A DNA stretch of 8,161 bases from an uncultured Lachnospiraceae bacterium. Its GTDB lineage: Bacteria > Bacillota > Clostridia > Lachnospirales > Lachnospiraceae. Of this stretch, positions 4,887 to 8,161 are shown piece by piece. The DNA lies in contig CAJUES010000097.1 in NCBI GenBank assembly GCA_910585765.1, forward strand, positions 1 through 8,161. Direction: 5' to 3'. The notes beneath the pieces are model-generated. The model worked only from the letters and a program-made list of their open reading frames with translations, was not told the DNA's origin and did no database searches. The position numbers were made by a program, and so were the translations under genes. How positions within the stretch are numbered: the stretch's first letter is position 1; each line of letters begins with the position of its first letter.

Positions 4887-4994
4887 GAAAACCTGCAGGA
4901 AAACACGATAATGGATCATTGTGTTAAAGTGACAACCGCCAACTGCAATCAAGGAATAACGTAAAAATAATGTAATAGAAATGAGGAAATCTTT

Positions 4995-5723
4995 ATGAGA
5001 CTATTGATCATACGACATGGCGATCCCGATTATAAAAACGATACTCTGACCGAAAAGGGCTGGCGGGAAGCCAGGCTGTTGGCTGAGAGACTCTGCAAAA
5101 TGAATATCAAAGACTTCTATGTGTCGCCGCTTGGACGCGCCCAGGCCACCGCGTCCTGCACGCTGGAGCAGATGAACCGCACCGCTGCCACCCACGAGTG
5201 GCTCCGCGAATTTGCGCCCTCCATCAAACGTCCCGATGTGGCTGACGGGCGTGCGATCGCATGGGACTGGCTCCCCAGGGACTGGACAGGCGAGGCGTGC
5301 TTTTATGACCGGGATCAGTGGCAGGCGCATCCGGCTATGGAGGAGGGAAATGTCGGCAGGGAATACCAGTGGATAGCGGACAGTTTTGACAAACTGCTGG
5401 CGGAACACGGCTATATCAGAGAGGGCGGCATCTATCGTGTGGAAAATCCAAACCATGATACACTCGCTTTCTTCTGCCACTTCGGAGTGGAATGTGTCCT
5501 TTTGAGCCATCTCATGAACCTCTCCCCGATGGTGTTATGGCACCACACGGCAGCGGCTCCCACTTCCGTCACCACGATCTACACCGAAGAACGCCGGGAG
5601 GGCGTTGGCATTTTCCGCATGAGCAGTTTCGGGGATATCTCACACCTGTATGCCGCCAGTGAGGAGCCTTCTTTTTCCGCGCGCTTCTGTGAGACATATG
5701 ATGACAGCAGGCGGCACGACTGA
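4995..5723 (+). CDS. Histidine phosphatase family protein (phosphoglycerate mutase-like)
   Basis: A 242-residue cytosolic enzyme of the histidine phosphatase superfamily (branch 1). It shows the N-terminal R7-H8-G9 motif in IIRHGDPD, where H8 would carry the phosphate. The SPLGRA motif has phosphate-binding R48. A likely acid is E68 in the HEWLREF segment, and a second catalytic-site histidine is H162 in FFCHFG. The family includes phosphoglycerate mutases, cobalamin phosphatases and broad phosphatases. The substrate cannot be told, and the middle (about 75-125) lacks features of true glycolytic mutases, so a phosphatase of unknown substrate is the safer call. The start is supported by GAGG (4983-4986) 8 nt upstream. 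It is a single-gene unit with its own promoter and terminator, convergent with the serine hydrolase gene. Confidence 0.85.
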   Translation: MRLLIIRHGDPDYKNDTLTEKGWREARLLAERLCKMNIKDFYVSPLGRAQATASCTLEQMNRTAATHEWLREFAPSIKRPDVADGRAIAWDWLPRDWTGEACFYDRDQWQAHPAMEEGNVGREYQWIADSFDKLLAEHGYIREGGIYRVENPNHDTLAFFCHFGVECVLLSHLMNLSPMVLWHHTAAAPTSVTTIYTEERREGVGIFRMSSFGDISHLYAASEEPSFSARFCETYDDSRRHD

Positions 5724-5968
5724 CCGCATCAAACTCCACGCTCCCTACAGCCAACGGACTGCTGGCTGTAAGGAGCGTGCGCTGCTTTTCTGCCCTTCTC
5801 ACACAGTACTGGTGTTTGTCTTCCCGCTGCCATCAGCCGGTCCTGAATTTCCCCATATGATATTCCTCCGACAGATCTGCTTGTATACACTATCTGCGTA
5901 TAACACTTTCCAGCCAGTCAAGATATGTTTATCTGCTCCCATATGTCTTTGCCCTGCCATGATTCAGA
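5724..5968. other. Convergent intergenic spacer
   Basis: This lies between the phosphatase stop and the serine hydrolase stop. Apart from the terminator hairpin at 5737-5789, nothing is recognised. On the minus strand a GGAGG (near 5868-5872) precedes an ATG that opens only a seven-codon frame ending in TGATG, then an unconvincing short frame; I do not call a gene. Confidence 0.5.
5737..5789 (+). terminator. Terminator after the histidine phosphatase gene
   Basis: A 17-bp stem with one A-C mismatch (5737-5753 with 5763-5779, 9-nt loop) starts 13 bases past the stop. It is followed by CGCTGC and TTTT (5786-5789), a short, slightly displaced U-run. In minus-strand RNA the mismatch becomes a G-U pair, so the stem is fully paired there and could also stop transcripts from the convergent serine hydrolase gene, although the minus-strand U-run is only TTT. 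Confidence 0.75.
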
Positions 5969-7798
5969 TCACACTTCCCAGAACATGAACAGATTCCAAT
6001 ACAGCACGTTTGTCACTGCCACCAGCAGGAAAAATGCGGTAACATTGTTGAACACTCTCTGCCGCTTCTTTAAAAACGATCTGTCCGACTTGTTGTTGCG
6101 CACCAGACCGTATATGCACAGTGCCCCCATGACAGCTGCCAGAACCCCGATCACCGCAAACATCCATATATAGGTGTCCCCGACAGCTAAAGCGGAGACA
6201 TTCCGTATGACCAGAACCAACAGCAGCAGGACTGCAAGCTGCAGCACCGCTGCCGCTGTGCTCCACCATCCCAGCTTCTGTTTCCCGCGGCGCATCCCCT
6301 TCGGTACATTGCGCTCCCTGCAGCGGCGCGCCAGTGCCATGATCCCGCGTATGACCAAAGAGACCGCCGAAAAGCCAAACGCGACGATCCACAGAAAGCA
6401 CAATCCTGCTTCCATGATAAACAACAGCAGTGAAGTCTGTATGTGGTCTTCGTAACTGAACACGATCCTGCCCCGTTCGCCGCTGCCGTCAAAGATCCAC
6501 AGCTGATCTTCCCCCTCCGCATCGACATTGCCGTAGGACAGGCTCATCACCTTGAACGGACCTCTGCGCACTGTCCTCGCCGTACGAAAACCCCCGGACG
6601 GAACCGCATTGTCATCCGTATAGTGCGAGCGCTCGTATCTGCCGAAAATGAGCTCCATCATGTCCCTGTTGTAAACTTTCTCGTTGGACTGGTTTGTCAT
6701 GACTACCGCGCCTGTCCGATGCGCCCTGTCCAACAATAGATACGACGAGCAGCCCACCGTATTTCCGCCGTGTCCCAGTGTCTGCACCCCGAAAGGTATC
6801 ATCCAGAAACCATGACAGTTCAGGGGAATATCCGTCTCTCCAAAATACGCGCTCGGGGAGAACATCTCTCTCCATGTCTCTGTGCGCCGCAGCAATACAG
6901 CATCCTCGCGCAGCAGCGCGGCCGCAAACTTCTCAAAATCATCCAGCGTCGATGTGCACATCCCCGCCGGGTACAGCGTGATATGATAAAAGCAATCCGG
7001 GATCAGATCCCGCTCTGTCGTGTAGCACTGCAGCTCTTTCCGTTTCTGCTGCACCCACTCATTGTCCGACAGGTCCAGGGAAAGCGCGCTGTGCTCCATC
7101 TGCAGCGGCTCAAAGATATTTTCATGCACATACTCGCTGAAAGAAACGCCGCTGACCTGCTCCACGATAAATCCCGCAAGCGCCACACCCCAGTTTGAGT
7201 AGGCTGTCACCGTTCCCGGCATGTAGATCTGCGCCGGCTTATGTTTCCGCAGCGCTTCCTCGAGACTTCCTATGTAGTCCGCATCTGTTACCATCACATC
7301 GACATACACCTCCTGGAATCCTGCGTTGTGGTTCATCAGGTTCAGCATCGTGACAGGCATGTCATACGACAGATTGGACAGAAACCCATCCGGAAGATAG
7401 TCCGAGATATCGCTGTCAAGCTCCAGTTTTCCCTGTTCATACAGCTGCATCACACTGACCCAGACCAGAAGCTTTGTCGCCGATCCCCACTCAAAGACGG
7501 AATCCTCCGAAACCGCGATCTGATCTTCTACATCTACATAGCCATAATATTTTTTGAAAAGTTCATCTGTGCCGTCAAAGACCGCAACCGCCATTCCAGC
7601 CGTTGTGCGCTCATGTTTAGCAACATATTCGTCCACTTTCGCTTCGAGCTGTACTTTTTCTATCCCGGATGGAAGTGTCTGCTCCGCGGCGTGTGTTTTT
7701 ATCGCATTTGCAGGCGCTGTCAGTATAGCCGTCAGTAAAATGACCAAAGAGGTCAAAGTACCTCCCATTTTCCGTATTTTTCTATTTATCACTTTCAT
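5969..7798 (-). CDS. Membrane-anchored serine hydrolase, beta-lactamase/PBP fold
   Basis: A 609-residue exported protein. Residues 1-38 are a signal peptide (basic start, hydrophobic core SLVILLTAILTA, likely cut near THAA-E). Residues about 50-390 form the beta-lactamase-related (class C, Pfam Beta-lactamase) domain. This has the nucleophile motif S106-A-T-K109, the Y200-S-N202 motif and the H343-G-G345 motif that replaces KTG, all present, so it should be catalytically competent outside the cell. The C-terminal part has about four hydrophobic spans (near 455-483, 512-532, 543-566 and 585-606), anchoring it in the membrane. Relatives are D-amino-acid peptidases, esterases and PBP4*-like proteins; resistance to beta-lactams should not be assumed. 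The start at 7798 overlaps the upstream membrane gene by 17 nt, with AGGA (7804-7807) and AAGGAG (7809-7814) inside that gene, so coupled translation is likely. Confidence 0.87.
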   Translation of the reverse strand: MKVINRKIRKMGGTLTSLVILLTAILTAPANAIKTHAAEQTLPSGIEKVQLEAKVDEYVAKHERTTAGMAVAVFDGTDELFKKYYGYVDVEDQIAVSEDSVFEWGSATKLLVWVSVMQLYEQGKLELDSDISDYLPDGFLSNLSYDMPVTMLNLMNHNAGFQEVYVDVMVTDADYIGSLEEALRKHKPAQIYMPGTVTAYSNWGVALAGFIVEQVSGVSFSEYVHENIFEPLQMEHSALSLDLSDNEWVQQKRKELQCYTTERDLIPDCFYHITLYPAGMCTSTLDDFEKFAAALLREDAVLLRRTETWREMFSPSAYFGETDIPLNCHGFWMIPFGVQTLGHGGNTVGCSSYLLLDRAHRTGAVVMTNQSNEKVYNRDMMELIFGRYERSHYTDDNAVPSGGFRTARTVRRGPFKVMSLSYGNVDAEGEDQLWIFDGSGERGRIVFSYEDHIQTSLLLFIMEAGLCFLWIVAFGFSAVSLVIRGIMALARRCRERNVPKGMRRGKQKLGWWSTAAAVLQLAVLLLLVLVIRNVSALAVGDTYIWMFAVIGVLAAVMGALCIYGLVRNNKSDRSFLKKRQRVFNNVTAFFLLVAVTNVLYWNLFMFWEV

Positions 7799-8161
7799 GT
7801 CTATCCTTCTCCTTCGCTATGCCCATCCATATCATAATGCCGCCAACGCAGACGGACACCACGATGATCACAAACAGTATATTGGCGTTCAGTATCTCCA
7901 GTTCCCCCACGGAAAAGCCTTTGCTCAGATCCAGTTCTCCCAGCCCGTGCCCGTCATCAGCACCCACAGGCGCCAGGAAGAAATTGATCACATCATTTGC
8001 CACACCAAGCCAGATCCCGCTGATCGCGACGAGTATACCCGCCTTGATCAGCCCATTTCCCTTTCCATACTCTATAATGAACACATAGATCCATACAAGC
8101 ACAACGATGTAGCCGGATATGGTCAACGCCATATACCAGTAGACCGCATCTCCATGTATAT
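7782..8161 (-). CDS. Small multi-span membrane protein, N-terminal part cut by the window edge
   Basis: The frame is open to the end of the window and stops with TAG at 7782-7784. A methionine codon at 8130-8132 would give 116 residues but has no good ribosome binding site, and the frame upstream (IHGDAVYWY) is sensible protein, so the true start probably lies beyond 8161. At least three hydrophobic spans are visible: the VVLVWIYVFII segment, the KAGILVAISGIWLGV segment, and ILFVIIVVSVCVGGIMIW near the C terminus. The last is followed by a charged tail KEKDRHESDK. Between spans two and three is an acidic, glycine-rich loop. The family is not recognised. The 17-nt overlap with the serine hydrolase gene suggests the two products are made together and may act together at the membrane. 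Confidence 0.75.
   Translation of the reverse strand, partial: IHGDAVYWYMALTISGYIVVLVWIYVFIIEYGKGNGLIKAGILVAISGIWLGVANDVINFFLAPVGADDGHGLGELDLSKGFSVGELEILNANILFVIIVVSVCVGGIMIWMGIAKEKDRHESDK

Noticed and set aside
5782..5890. Short minus-strand frames after GGAGG near 5870 (a seven-codon frame, then a TGATG-linked one)
   Set aside because: The ribosome site is good, but the first frame is only seven codons and the second runs into the terminator hairpin. This is most likely chance.
7241..7738. A 165-codon plus-strand frame antisense to the serine hydrolase
   Set aside because: The opposite strand carries clear SxxK, YSN and HGG motifs; this frame has no recognisable content or signals.
5969..7798. 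Calling the serine hydrolase an antibiotic-resistance beta-lactamase
   Set aside because: The fold and motifs are shared by many peptidases and esterases; the HGG motif and C-terminal membrane domain point away from a typical class C beta-lactamase.

Overview
The window looks like chromosomal DNA from an anaerobic Clostridia, most likely a Lachnospiraceae-type gut anaerobe. The grounds are an oxygen-sensitive class III ribonucleotide reductase operon, a remnant of a GerA-type spore germination gene, strong Gram-positive Shine-Dalgarno sites, and moderately GC-rich genes separated by AT-rich spacers. Genus is not resolvable from the sequence alone.

Layout. Positions 1-331 are AT-rich, contain no gene, and carry a long AT-rich inverted repeat and four TTTACACCA-like direct repeats. 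This DNA abuts, without an open frame, the last ~96 codons of a gerA-like gene (332-619), which still has its own terminator (623-660). So something was inserted into, or deleted from, an old germination gene here. Next, on the minus strand, comes the operon nrdD (4017-1852), nrdG (1724-1113), dut (1113-658). NrdD makes dNTPs from NTPs under anaerobiosis, NrdG installs its glycyl radical, and dUTPase removes dUTP and supplies dUMP; nrdG and dut overlap as TAATG. The nrdD promoter has a perfect TTGACA, a 17-bp spacer and TATACT. It is followed by two NrdR-box-like sites exactly 32 bp apart, so dNTP-responsive repression is likely.

Just upstream of that promoter is a 139-bp element (4159-4297) with 14-bp terminal inverted repeats (13/14), flanked by a perfect 8-bp direct duplication, CACAAGTC. 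This is a clear small non-autonomous transposable element (MITE), and its ends resemble those of IS66-type elements. Beyond it is an unannotated-size gene for a 47-residue single-span membrane peptide (4535-4392, minus), with a good promoter, a Shine-Dalgarno site and an intrinsic terminator.

The right part holds a plus-strand histidine phosphatase (4995-5723) with its terminator. Convergent to it is a minus-strand pair: a membrane-anchored serine hydrolase of the beta-lactamase/PBP fold (7798-5969) and a small multi-span membrane protein (8161-7782, running off the window). The pair overlaps by 17 nt and is probably translationally coupled. No CRISPR array, rRNA or tRNA was recognised. The most unusual items are the MITE beside the NrdR-controlled promoter, the 47-aa membrane peptide gene, the nrdDG-dut arrangement with an extended NrdG, and the gerA breakpoint.
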